Origin: Pseudooceanicola endophyticus
GTDB taxonomy: Bacteria > Pseudomonadota > Alphaproteobacteria > Rhodobacterales > Rhodobacteraceae
Assembly (NCBI RefSeq): GCF_018760365.1
Contig: NZ_JAHIAB010000015.1
Span: forward strand, 62,001 to 126,000
Length of the DNA: 64,000 nt
Direction: 5' to 3'
Shown: positions 43,179 to 50,224 of the stretch, piece after piece
Position numbering within the stretch: position 1 is the stretch's first letter
Layout: each line of letters begins with the position of its first letter
Program-made: the position numbers and the translations under genes
Notes under the pieces: model-generated
What the model was told of the DNA's origin: nothing
The model's database searches: none
Seen by the model: the letters and a program-made list of their open reading frames with translations, nothing else

Positions 43179-46040
43179 ATGCCCACGGGCCGCAATCCGC
43201 TGTACGCGCAGCAATGGCATTTTTCCCTGCTCGGCGGGATCGAGGACGTGTGGCAGGACTATACCGGCGCGGGCATCCGCATCGCCGTCTTCGACGAGGG
43301 GGTGGAGGCCGGTCAGGCCGACCTGGCGGCCAATTACGATGCCTCTCTGGAATACGATTTCCTGGACGGCGCGCCGGATTCCGCCAGCAACGGCCATGGC
43401 ACCGCCGTCGCCGCGATCATCGCCGCCGCCGACAACGGCTCGGGCGGCCTCGGAGTGGCCTACGGGGCGCGGCTGACCTCGGTCGATTACATCAACGACG
43501 CGGTCTGGCTGGAGGCTTCGGACTATTTCCGGATCTTCTCGGAGGCGGCGCGTTTCGACATCGTCAACAATTCCTGGGGCAACCTCTCGGCCTTCTCGAA
43601 CTATGGGGATATCGGCGATGCGGAGGGCCAGATCGGGCAGGAGGCCGACGCCATCCGCAGCGCCGCCGACACCGGGCGCCGCGGGCTGGGCACGATCTTC
43701 ACCAAGGCCGCCGGGAACGAAGCAAACGACAGCTACCTTTCGGTCATGGGCCTGCACGGCAATGGCCATGGCGACGGGCTGAACAACCTGCACGAGATGA
43801 TCGTGGTCGCCGCCACCGACACCCGCGGCAATGTCGCCAGCTATTCGAACTGGGGCCACAACATCCTGGTCGCCGCCCCCGCCGCCGCGGTGACCAGCGA
43901 CATGACCGGCACCGCCGGCTACAGCTCCGGCGACACCCTGACCACCTTCGGCGGCACGTCGGCCGCGACCCCGGTGGTCTCGGGTGTGGCGGCCCTGATG
44001 CTGGAGGCCAACCGGCAGCTGCACTGGACCGACGTGCAGAACATCCTTGCCAGCTCGGCCCGGCAGACCGGATCCGATTTCGGCGACGGTGCCTCCGGCT
44101 ACGAGGTATCCTCGTGGTTCTCCAATGGCGCCAGCACCTGGAACGGCGGCGGCATGACCTACCACGTGAACTACGGCTACGGCATGATCGACGCCCGCGC
44201 CGCCGTCCGCATGGCCGAGGTCTGGACGCTGATGTCGCCCGGCTCGGGCAAGGTGCAGGCCAGCCAAACGGTGGCCAGCATCCCCGACACGCCGATCCTG
44301 CTTGAGGACATGGGCACCGCCGAGCTGAGCGTGACGGTGGAGGCCGGCGACATCCTCCTCGACCATGTCTATGTCGAAGTGGACATGAAACACACCTGGA
44401 TCCAGGACGTGACGCTGGTCCTCTATGCGCCCGACGGGAGCGAGGTCGACCTGCTGGCCCGGGACGGCAGAAACAGCTACGACGCGGACTGGACCTTCGG
44501 CGTCACCTCCCTGCGCGGCATCACCCAGGCCGGGACCTGGCGGCTGGTGGCCACCGACCATGCCGAGCGCGACAGCGGACTGCTGCGCGGCCTGTCCCTG
44601 ACCTTCGAGGGGCACAGGACCTCCGGCAACGACATCTACACCTTCACCGACGATTTCCTGGCGCTGAAATCCGTCGAAGGCAGCCGGGGCAGCCTGAGCG
44701 ACGACAATGGCGGCAGCGACTGGATCAACCTCGCGGCGCTCAGCGGCAATGCCCAGATGACCCTGCGCGACAGCGCCGGCACGCTGCGCGTCGACGGCCA
44801 GAGCTGGAGCACCCTGTCCGGCAGTTTCGAGAATGTCGCGGGCGGGGATGGCAACGACACGATCTCGGGCAACGGGCTGGCGAACCACCTGCTGGGCGGG
44901 CGCGGCGCCGACATCATGGCGGGGGGCGCCGGCAACGACAGCCTGAAGGGCGCCGGCGACAATGACAGCCTGTCGGGGGATGCGGGCACGGACCAGCTGC
45001 TGGGCGGGTCGGGCGACGACACGATGGATGGCGGCGCCGACGCGGATGAGCTGCGCGGCGGCTGGGGCAACGATGTCGGCTGGGGCAGTGACGGCAACGA
45101 CCTGGTGATGGGCAATGTCGGCGACGACCGGATGTACGGTGATGCGGGCGACGATTCGATCACCGGCGACGGCGGCATGGACACGCTCTATGGCGGGGCC
45201 GGCAACGACGTGCTGAACGGCGGGCGCCATTCCGACACGGTCTACGGCGGCACCGGGCAGGACCGGCTGGTGGGCGAGCAGGGCTTTGACCACCTGTTCG
45301 GCGGATCGGGCGACGATTCCCTTTTCGGCGGGTCCGAGAACGACTGGCTGCACGGCGATCTGGGCGCCGACCTGCTGCTGGGCGGCACCGGCCAGGACCG
45401 GCTGTTCGGCGGCGCCGGTCGGGACGTGATGAAGGGGGAAGGCGGCTACGACCGGCTGGAGGGAGGATCGGGCGACGATCTTCTGGATGGCGGCAAGCAG
45501 GCCGACAACCTGCTGGGCGGCCAGGGCCAGGACAGCCTTTATGGCCGCGACGGGCTGGACCGACTGTTCGGCGGATCCGGCGACGACCTGCTGTTCGGCG
45601 AGGCCACCGGCGACGGGCTGTTCGGCGAGGCCGGACATGACAGACTTTACGGCGGCACCGGCGGCGACAACATGTTCGGCGGCAGCGGCAACGACCTGGT
45701 CGACGGGGGATCGGGCGACGACAGGATCAGCGGCGGGGCCGGGTTCGACACCCTGCGCGGCGGCGCCGGCAACGACCTGCTGCGCGGCAATTTCAACGCC
45801 GATACCTTCGTCTTCGAAAATGGCTTCGGGCAGGACACGATCGGCGATTTCGACGTCACCGGCGGGCTGGAAAAGATCGACCTGCGCGGGGTCGATGCGA
45901 TCACCGACCTGGAGGACCTGTTCGCCAACCACCTGGAGGAAACCCTGACCGGGGTCGCCATCACCGATGGCGAGGGCAACCGCATCCTGGTCTCAGGCGT
46001 TCACGTGCACGAGCTGACCTCGGCCCATTTCATCCTGTGA
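43179..46040 (+). CDS. RTX subtilase: S8 peptidase with P-domain and hemolysin-type calcium repeats
   Basis: 953 residues, no signal peptide, which fits type I secretion. The S8 catalytic domain spans about 20-350 with Asp39 (AVFDEG), His73 (NGHGT), oxyanion Asn180 (KAAGN) and Ser261 (GGTSAATP). A proprotein-convertase P-domain follows at about 365-478, then about 300 residues of calcium-binding RTX nonapeptides (GGxGxDxLx, about 553-870) and a C-terminal tail with FENGFGQDTIGDF before the end. Asp39 lies in DEG instead of the usual D[ST]G. GGAGCCGACC precedes the ATG. No ABC/MFP secretion genes lie in the window. Confidence 0.95.
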   Translation: MPTGRNPLYAQQWHFSLLGGIEDVWQDYTGAGIRIAVFDEGVEAGQADLAANYDASLEYDFLDGAPDSASNGHGTAVAAIIAAADNGSGGLGVAYGARLTSVDYINDAVWLEASDYFRIFSEAARFDIVNNSWGNLSAFSNYGDIGDAEGQIGQEADAIRSAADTGRRGLGTIFTKAAGNEANDSYLSVMGLHGNGHGDGLNNLHEMIVVAATDTRGNVASYSNWGHNILVAAPAAAVTSDMTGTAGYSSGDTLTTFGGTSAATPVVSGVAALMLEANRQLHWTDVQNILASSARQTGSDFGDGASGYEVSSWFSNGASTWNGGGMTYHVNYGYGMIDARAAVRMAEVWTLMSPGSGKVQASQTVASIPDTPILLEDMGTAELSVTVEAGDILLDHVYVEVDMKHTWIQDVTLVLYAPDGSEVDLLARDGRNSYDADWTFGVTSLRGITQAGTWRLVATDHAERDSGLLRGLSLTFEGHRTSGNDIYTFTDDFLALKSVEGSRGSLSDDNGGSDWINLAALSGNAQMTLRDSAGTLRVDGQSWSTLSGSFENVAGGDGNDTISGNGLANHLLGGRGADIMAGGAGNDSLKGAGDNDSLSGDAGTDQLLGGSGDDTMDGGADADELRGGWGNDVGWGSDGNDLVMGNVGDDRMYGDAGDDSITGDGGMDTLYGGAGNDVLNGGRHSDTVYGGTGQDRLVGEQGFDHLFGGSGDDSLFGGSENDWLHGDLGADLLLGGTGQDRLFGGAGRDVMKGEGGYDRLEGGSGDDLLDGGKQADNLLGGQGQDSLYGRDGLDRLFGGSGDDLLFGEATGDGLFGEAGHDRLYGGTGGDNMFGGSGNDLVDGGSGDDRISGGAGFDTLRGGAGNDLLRGNFNADTFVFENGFGQDTIGDFDVTGGLEKIDLRGVDAITDLEDLFANHLEETLTGVAITDGEGNRILVSGVHVHELTSAHFIL

Positions 46041-48572
46041 TCACAACCCCGCATCGAGACGCGAGAGCGCCAGAAGCACCCGGCGCCTCCCACTGCCCGG
46101 GCGGCCCGAAGGCAGCAGCCTGGCCCGGATGGTCAGCGCCGCGCCCCGGCTCGCGCCGGTCGCGCTGGCAGGTTCGCCGGTGGCCTGCACCTCGCGCGCC
46201 AGTGCCTCCAGGTCGACCAGCGCGACCTTGCCGGCAATCGCGGACAGCGGCCCGGTGCACTCGTCCTCGGTCAGGCCGAAATCGCGGCGCGCCCGCTCCG
46301 ACACCCGCTGCAGGTTCAACTTGTCGTCCAGAAGCACCGTGCCCAGCCCCAGGGCCTCGAACATCAGCGCGCCGTCCTCGGCCTCCTGGCCCAGCCGCTC
46401 CATACGGCGCTGATGCTCTCCCGAAAGCACGACCAGTTCCTCGTTGACCGCGTGCAGCTCCTCGTTGGAACTGCGCAGTTCCTCGTTGGCTGCCTGAAGC
46501 TCCTCGTTGGTGGCCAGAAGCTCCTCGTTCGAGCTTTCCAGCTCTTCACTGCTGGCCTCCAGCTTTTCGGTCATCTGCTCCAGCGCGACCTCGGTCAGCC
46601 GCAGGTCGCGCTCCATCTCCTGCAAGCGGTGCTGCAGCACCGCGACATCCGCGGTCTGCGGCCCCTGCCCGGTCAGCCGGGTCACCGGGGCGCTGTGGCG
46701 ATCGGTCCGCTCCAGCGACAGCAGCAGGAAGGCGGGACCGCCGCCGGGCATCTCCAGCGGGCGGGCGCTCAGCTGCAGCGCATGGGCCTCTCCGGTGTCG
46801 GTCATCACCGTCAGATGGCGTTCGAACCGGTCCAGCTGGTCGTGCCGCAGCCGGCCAAGGGCCACGCTGACCGGCGATTGCAGGTCATGATGCAGCACCT
46901 CCCGGATCGAACGGTTCCGCCCGTTGCCCGGCGTCACGTAGGCCGCCGCCGCGCCATGGCAGGCCATCACCTGCCCCCAGGGCGCGATCACCAGTTCGGG
47001 CCGGTCGTGCTGGGCCAGCAGCGCCGTCTGGATCCGCAGCACCTCTGCGCGCTGCGGAGTGGCCGGCGCCTCCGCAGGGGCGCTTCGGGGCGGGGTGTCG
47101 GGCCGCGGCGGCACCACCATGGCCGGATCCACCACACGGCCCTTCATGGTGCCGCGGAACAGCCGCCACCGGCTGTCGAGAATGCGGAAATGGATCACGT
47201 GGCGGCCCAGGCTTTCCTGCGGCCCCAGCATCAGGTGCCCGCCGGGGCGCAGGCCGAAGATGAACATCGACAGCACGCGCTGCTGCGCCGCCTCGGTCAG
47301 CGCCCCGATCAGGTTGCGGCACGAGATCAGATCGATGTTCAGGAAGGGCGGGTCGCGCAGCACGTCATGGGTGGAAAAGATCACCCGCTGGCGCAGCACC
47401 GGCGCCACCGTCAGCATGTCGCCCTCGGCGCGGAAATAGCGATCCCGCAGCGCCTGTGGCAGTCCGGCCAGGGCCGTGGCGGGGAACCGCCCGGCGGCGG
47501 CGCGCCCGATCGCGGCGCTGTCGATATCGGTGGCGATGATCCGGAAACTGCGGGCCGATCCGGACAGGCGCAATGCCTCGGCCAGCTCGATCGCGATGGT
47601 ATAGGCCTCCTGTCCGTCGGCACAACCGGGCACCCAGACCCGGATCGGCGCCTCGGGATCTTCCTGCGCGGCCAGGGGCTCCAGCGCGGCCCGGCGCAGC
47701 AGGCCGATCGCCTCGGGATCGCGGTAGAAGGCGGCGCCCTGCTGGAACAGCTGGCGGTACAGGTCCGCGATCAGCTCCGGATGGGCGATCAGTTCATCCC
47801 GCACGACGGACAGGCTGGGCCGGCAGCGCCGCAGCCGCCAGGCCTCTAGCCCGTCCAGAAGCAGCTTGCTGCGATAGGCCGAAAGCTCCAGCCCGTGGCT
47901 CTCCTGCAACCGGTCGAGGATCGCCTGGGCTGCGGTGCGGGCCACGGGCGCGGGCCGTTTCAGCGTGCCGGCGGCCTCCTGCAGGCGGGCCCGGATCGCG
48001 CCGGGGATCTCGGGGGCCGACAGCACCCGGTTCACGGCACCGGCTTTCAGCGCGGAGCCGGGCATGGCGGCAAATCCCGCCTCCTGCGGCGACTGCACCA
48101 GCACCATGCCGCCGCTTTCACGCACCGCCTGCGCGCCTCGGGTCCCGTCCGACCCCGCGCCCGACAGGATCACCGCGAAGGTCCGGCGCGGATCGCGCCC
48201 GGCCATGGAGCTGAAGAAGGTGTCGATGGGCCGCAGCACCGCGCCATCTGCATCCCGCGCCAGCGGACGCAGCCGGAAGCTGCGGCCTGCCAGTTCGACC
48301 AGCTGACCCGGCGGGTTCAGATAAAGCGTGTCCGGGCAGAGCGTCATGCCCTCCTCGATCTCACGGATCGCAAGGCCCGTCCGGCGGGCCAGCAGCCGTG
48401 CCAGGTTCGAATCCCCGTCGGCCGAGAGGTGACGGATGACGACAAAGCTCCAGCCGGCGGCGTCCGGCGCGGCCTCGAAGAACGCCTCAAGCGGCTCCAG
48501 CCCGCCGGCCGAGGCACCAATCGCCACCAGCGGCGGCATCTCCTGTTCAACTGCGGTCGCGATCCGATCCAT
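46041..48572 (-). CDS. CheB-CheR-PAS fusion (chemotaxis methylesterase/methyltransferase hybrid)
   Basis: 843 residues. A CheB methylesterase domain (12-190) has its triad Ser21 (IGASAGG), His48 (VIRHL), Asp142 (SGAGSDG) but no receiver domain. A CheR domain (about 205-475) carries WVPGCADGQEAYTIA, where GEE is normally found, and LISCRNLI. A PAS-like region (about 510-625), a coiled coil (640-730) with repeated NEEL heptads, and a last PAS domain (735-840) complete it. Its role is in receptor adaptation or a non-chemotaxis kinase pathway. The in-frame extension to 48839 is not coding. It shares a TGATCA with the RTX stop. Confidence 0.92.
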   Translation of the reverse strand: MDRIATAVEQEMPPLVAIGASAGGLEPLEAFFEAAPDAAGWSFVVIRHLSADGDSNLARLLARRTGLAIREIEEGMTLCPDTLYLNPPGQLVELAGRSFRLRPLARDADGAVLRPIDTFFSSMAGRDPRRTFAVILSGAGSDGTRGAQAVRESGGMVLVQSPQEAGFAAMPGSALKAGAVNRVLSAPEIPGAIRARLQEAAGTLKRPAPVARTAAQAILDRLQESHGLELSAYRSKLLLDGLEAWRLRRCRPSLSVVRDELIAHPELIADLYRQLFQQGAAFYRDPEAIGLLRRAALEPLAAQEDPEAPIRVWVPGCADGQEAYTIAIELAEALRLSGSARSFRIIATDIDSAAIGRAAAGRFPATALAGLPQALRDRYFRAEGDMLTVAPVLRQRVIFSTHDVLRDPPFLNIDLISCRNLIGALTEAAQQRVLSMFIFGLRPGGHLMLGPQESLGRHVIHFRILDSRWRLFRGTMKGRVVDPAMVVPPRPDTPPRSAPAEAPATPQRAEVLRIQTALLAQHDRPELVIAPWGQVMACHGAAAAYVTPGNGRNRSIREVLHHDLQSPVSVALGRLRHDQLDRFERHLTVMTDTGEAHALQLSARPLEMPGGGPAFLLLSLERTDRHSAPVTRLTGQGPQTADVAVLQHRLQEMERDLRLTEVALEQMTEKLEASSEELESSNEELLATNEELQAANEELRSSNEELHAVNEELVVLSGEHQRRMERLGQEAEDGALMFEALGLGTVLLDDKLNLQRVSERARRDFGLTEDECTGPLSAIAGKVALVDLEALAREVQATGEPASATGASRGAALTIRARLLPSGRPGSGRRRVLLALSRLDAGL

Positions 48573-48926
48573 CGTCCCAAGATCCGGGTTTCTCGGCCGA
48601 TTAAAAAGGCCCAATGTCAATTTGCAACTTATGCGTGTTCCCAGGCGCAGGAATGTCAGCCGCTGACCCGCCCTGCCCAAATTTTGCGGCGGCGGCCAAC
48701 GGCCCGGTACGGGCCCCGGGCCGGAATGGAAACGGCGGCAGGCCCTGCGCATCCCGCCTGACCCGCCGCCGTTTGCCACATCCGCCCCGCCGCCCTCGGT
48801 CGGCTCTGCGGATATCCGAGGTCCCCGTGCCCCGTTCACTTGGGCAAAGAGTCGGCAAGTATGATTAACAAAACCTTAATAGGGAGATTCCTGTTTACCG
48901 CAGCGCAACACCTCTTACCAAATCGT
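48573..48926. other. Intergenic region, 354 bases, with one long hairpin
   Basis: No convincing gene on either strand. A perfect 10-bp inverted repeat AAACGGCGGC (48730-48739) / GCCGCCGTTT (48765-48774) with a 25-base loop lies in the middle. The left third (48600-48650) is AT-rich and probably holds the promoter of the CheB-CheR gene; the right end (48860-48900) is AT-rich with TTAACAAAACCTTAAT and lies 3' of the minus-strand TRIC gene. Confidence 0.5.
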
Positions 48927-49586
48927 CTATTCTTCGGATGGCGGGGCGAAGCTTTCGGGATAGGCGCGGCCCTTGCGCGGACGGAAGGCCGGCAGGGTCA
49001 GGTCGCGCATGATGGCAGCGATTCGCAGCGTCAGCGCGGTGATGAAGCCGGCCACCGCCGAAAGCGTCGGCGGGCAGTCGATGGCCTGGCAGGCGACGAT
49101 GGTCAGCCCGCCGACGGTGGCGCAGGTCATGTAGATCTCTCGGCGCAGGATGATGCTGGGTTCGCCCGCCAGCACATCGCGCAGGATTCCCCCGACCGAG
49201 GCCGAGAACATCCCCATCACCACCGCGACCGTTCCCGACACCCCCAGATCCAGCGCCTTCAGCGTGCCGGCGGTGGCCGCGAAGGCCAGGCCGAAGGCAT
49301 CGCACCAGACGATCCAGCGGATCCGGCTGTGCATCAGGAAGGCGGTGAAATGCAGGATCACGGCGACGGCGATGCAGATCAGCAGGGGCCAGGGGCGCTG
49401 GACCCAGAACACCGGCAGGCCCAGCAGCAGGTCGCGCAGCGTGCCCCCGCCGACACCGGTGGCGCAGGCCATCCAGAGAAATCCGAAGACATCCATCTGC
49501 TTGCGCGAGGCCACGAGGGCCCCGGTGGTGGCAAAGACCACGGTGGCGAAGATGTCGATGGCGAAAAGGAAATGGTCCGGGGTCAT
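48927..49586 (-). CDS. TRIC-type cation channel family protein (YicG/UPF0126)
   Basis: 219 residues with seven membrane helices in two homologous halves, each starting with a glycine-rich motif: DIFATVVFATTGALVASRK then GVGGGTLRDLLLG, and FGLAFAATAGTLKAL then GGILRDVLAGEPSIILR. These GGxxRD repeats are diagnostic of the UPF0126/TRIC family of homotrimeric K+-permeable channels. ATG 49586 has AGGAG 8 bases upstream. It follows soxG on the same strand after 94 bases and might be its readthrough product. Ion specificity is from family knowledge. Confidence 0.9.
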   Translation of the reverse strand: MTPDHFLFAIDIFATVVFATTGALVASRKQMDVFGFLWMACATGVGGGTLRDLLLGLPVFWVQRPWPLLICIAVAVILHFTAFLMHSRIRWIVWCDAFGLAFAATAGTLKALDLGVSGTVAVVMGMFSASVGGILRDVLAGEPSIILRREIYMTCATVGGLTIVACQAIDCPPTLSAVAGFITALTLRIAAIMRDLTLPAFRPRKGRAYPESFAPPSEE

Positions 49587-49680
49587 GCAAAGGCTCCTGT
49601 TCCCGGACAATGAAACAGGTGCAGACGGCGGGCCAGTGCTTTTGCACCGGCCCGCCGTTCGGGCAATCACCTCTGCGGGA

Positions 49681-50211
49681 TCACAGCCCCGAGGCCAGTT
49701 CCTTCTGGACGTGGAACAGGTGGCCCAGCAGGTGCGGGGCGAAGCTGCGCCAGACATTCAGGCGGAAACTGTCGGTCTTCTCGCGGACCAGCACGACCGG
49801 GGTGCCGTCGAAGACGGTGCGGGCCCCCTGGCCCGGCCCGATGCGCGACAGGTCGCGGGCCACGCCGGTGGCCATCAGCGCCTCCACGGCGGGGCCCGAG
49901 GCGCGGATGAAGATCTCGCGCTCGCTGATCTCGACCAGGGAATGCGGCGCCGCGTCGTAGACGCCGGCACAGGCCGCAGTGATGGCCGCGGCATCGCCCG
50001 GCGCGCCGCTCAGCACCCATTCGTCCGGGCCCAGGCACAGCGCCTTGCGCCCCGAGCCGGAGGTCATCACGCCGACGGTATCGGTCAGCTCAAGCCCCAG
50101 GGCCCCGGCCACGGCGGCACGTTCGCCGTCGCGCACGCGCAGGGAAAAACGCGCCTCTGCGGGCAGTTCCTCGATGGTCACGCCACCGGCGGTCTTCTTG
50201 TCGAACGTCAT
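49681..50211 (-). CDS. soxG: Sarcosine oxidase gamma subunit
   Basis: 176 residues of the SoxG family: GLELTDTVGVMTSGSGRKALCLGPDEWVLSG, HSLVEISEREIFIRASGPA, GVARDLSRIGPGQGARTVF and SFRLNVWRSFAPHLLGHL all fit. It is a structural subunit of the heterotetrameric sarcosine oxidase, and a relative of the aminomethyltransferase fold. ATG 50211 is preferred because GAGAGG then lies 9 bases upstream; the ATG at 50220 would have no spacing. Fourth gene of soxBDAG. Confidence 0.93.
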   Translation of the reverse strand: MTFDKKTAGGVTIEELPAEARFSLRVRDGERAAVAGALGLELTDTVGVMTSGSGRKALCLGPDEWVLSGAPGDAAAITAACAGVYDAAPHSLVEISEREIFIRASGPAVEALMATGVARDLSRIGPGQGARTVFDGTPVVLVREKTDSFRLNVWRSFAPHLLGHLFHVQKELASGL

Positions 50212-50224
50212 CTGCCGCATCCTC

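Noticed and set aside
44840-45790. Dense short repeats in DNA, at first sight a repeat array
   Set aside because: They follow the 9-residue RTX codon pattern in frame (GGxGxDxLx), with variable sequence and no spacers; they are coding calcium repeats, not CRISPR or a satellite.
46430-46570. About 30-base repeats TCCTCGTTGG-like on the plus strand
   Set aside because: They encode the NEEL heptads of the coiled coil in the CheB-CheR fusion, in frame on the minus strand. Not a CRISPR array.
48730-48774. Terminator for the TRIC or CheB-CheR gene
   Set aside because: The 10-bp hairpin has a 25-base loop and no U-tract, and it lies 5' of the CheB-CheR gene and well past the TRIC stop; its role is undecided.
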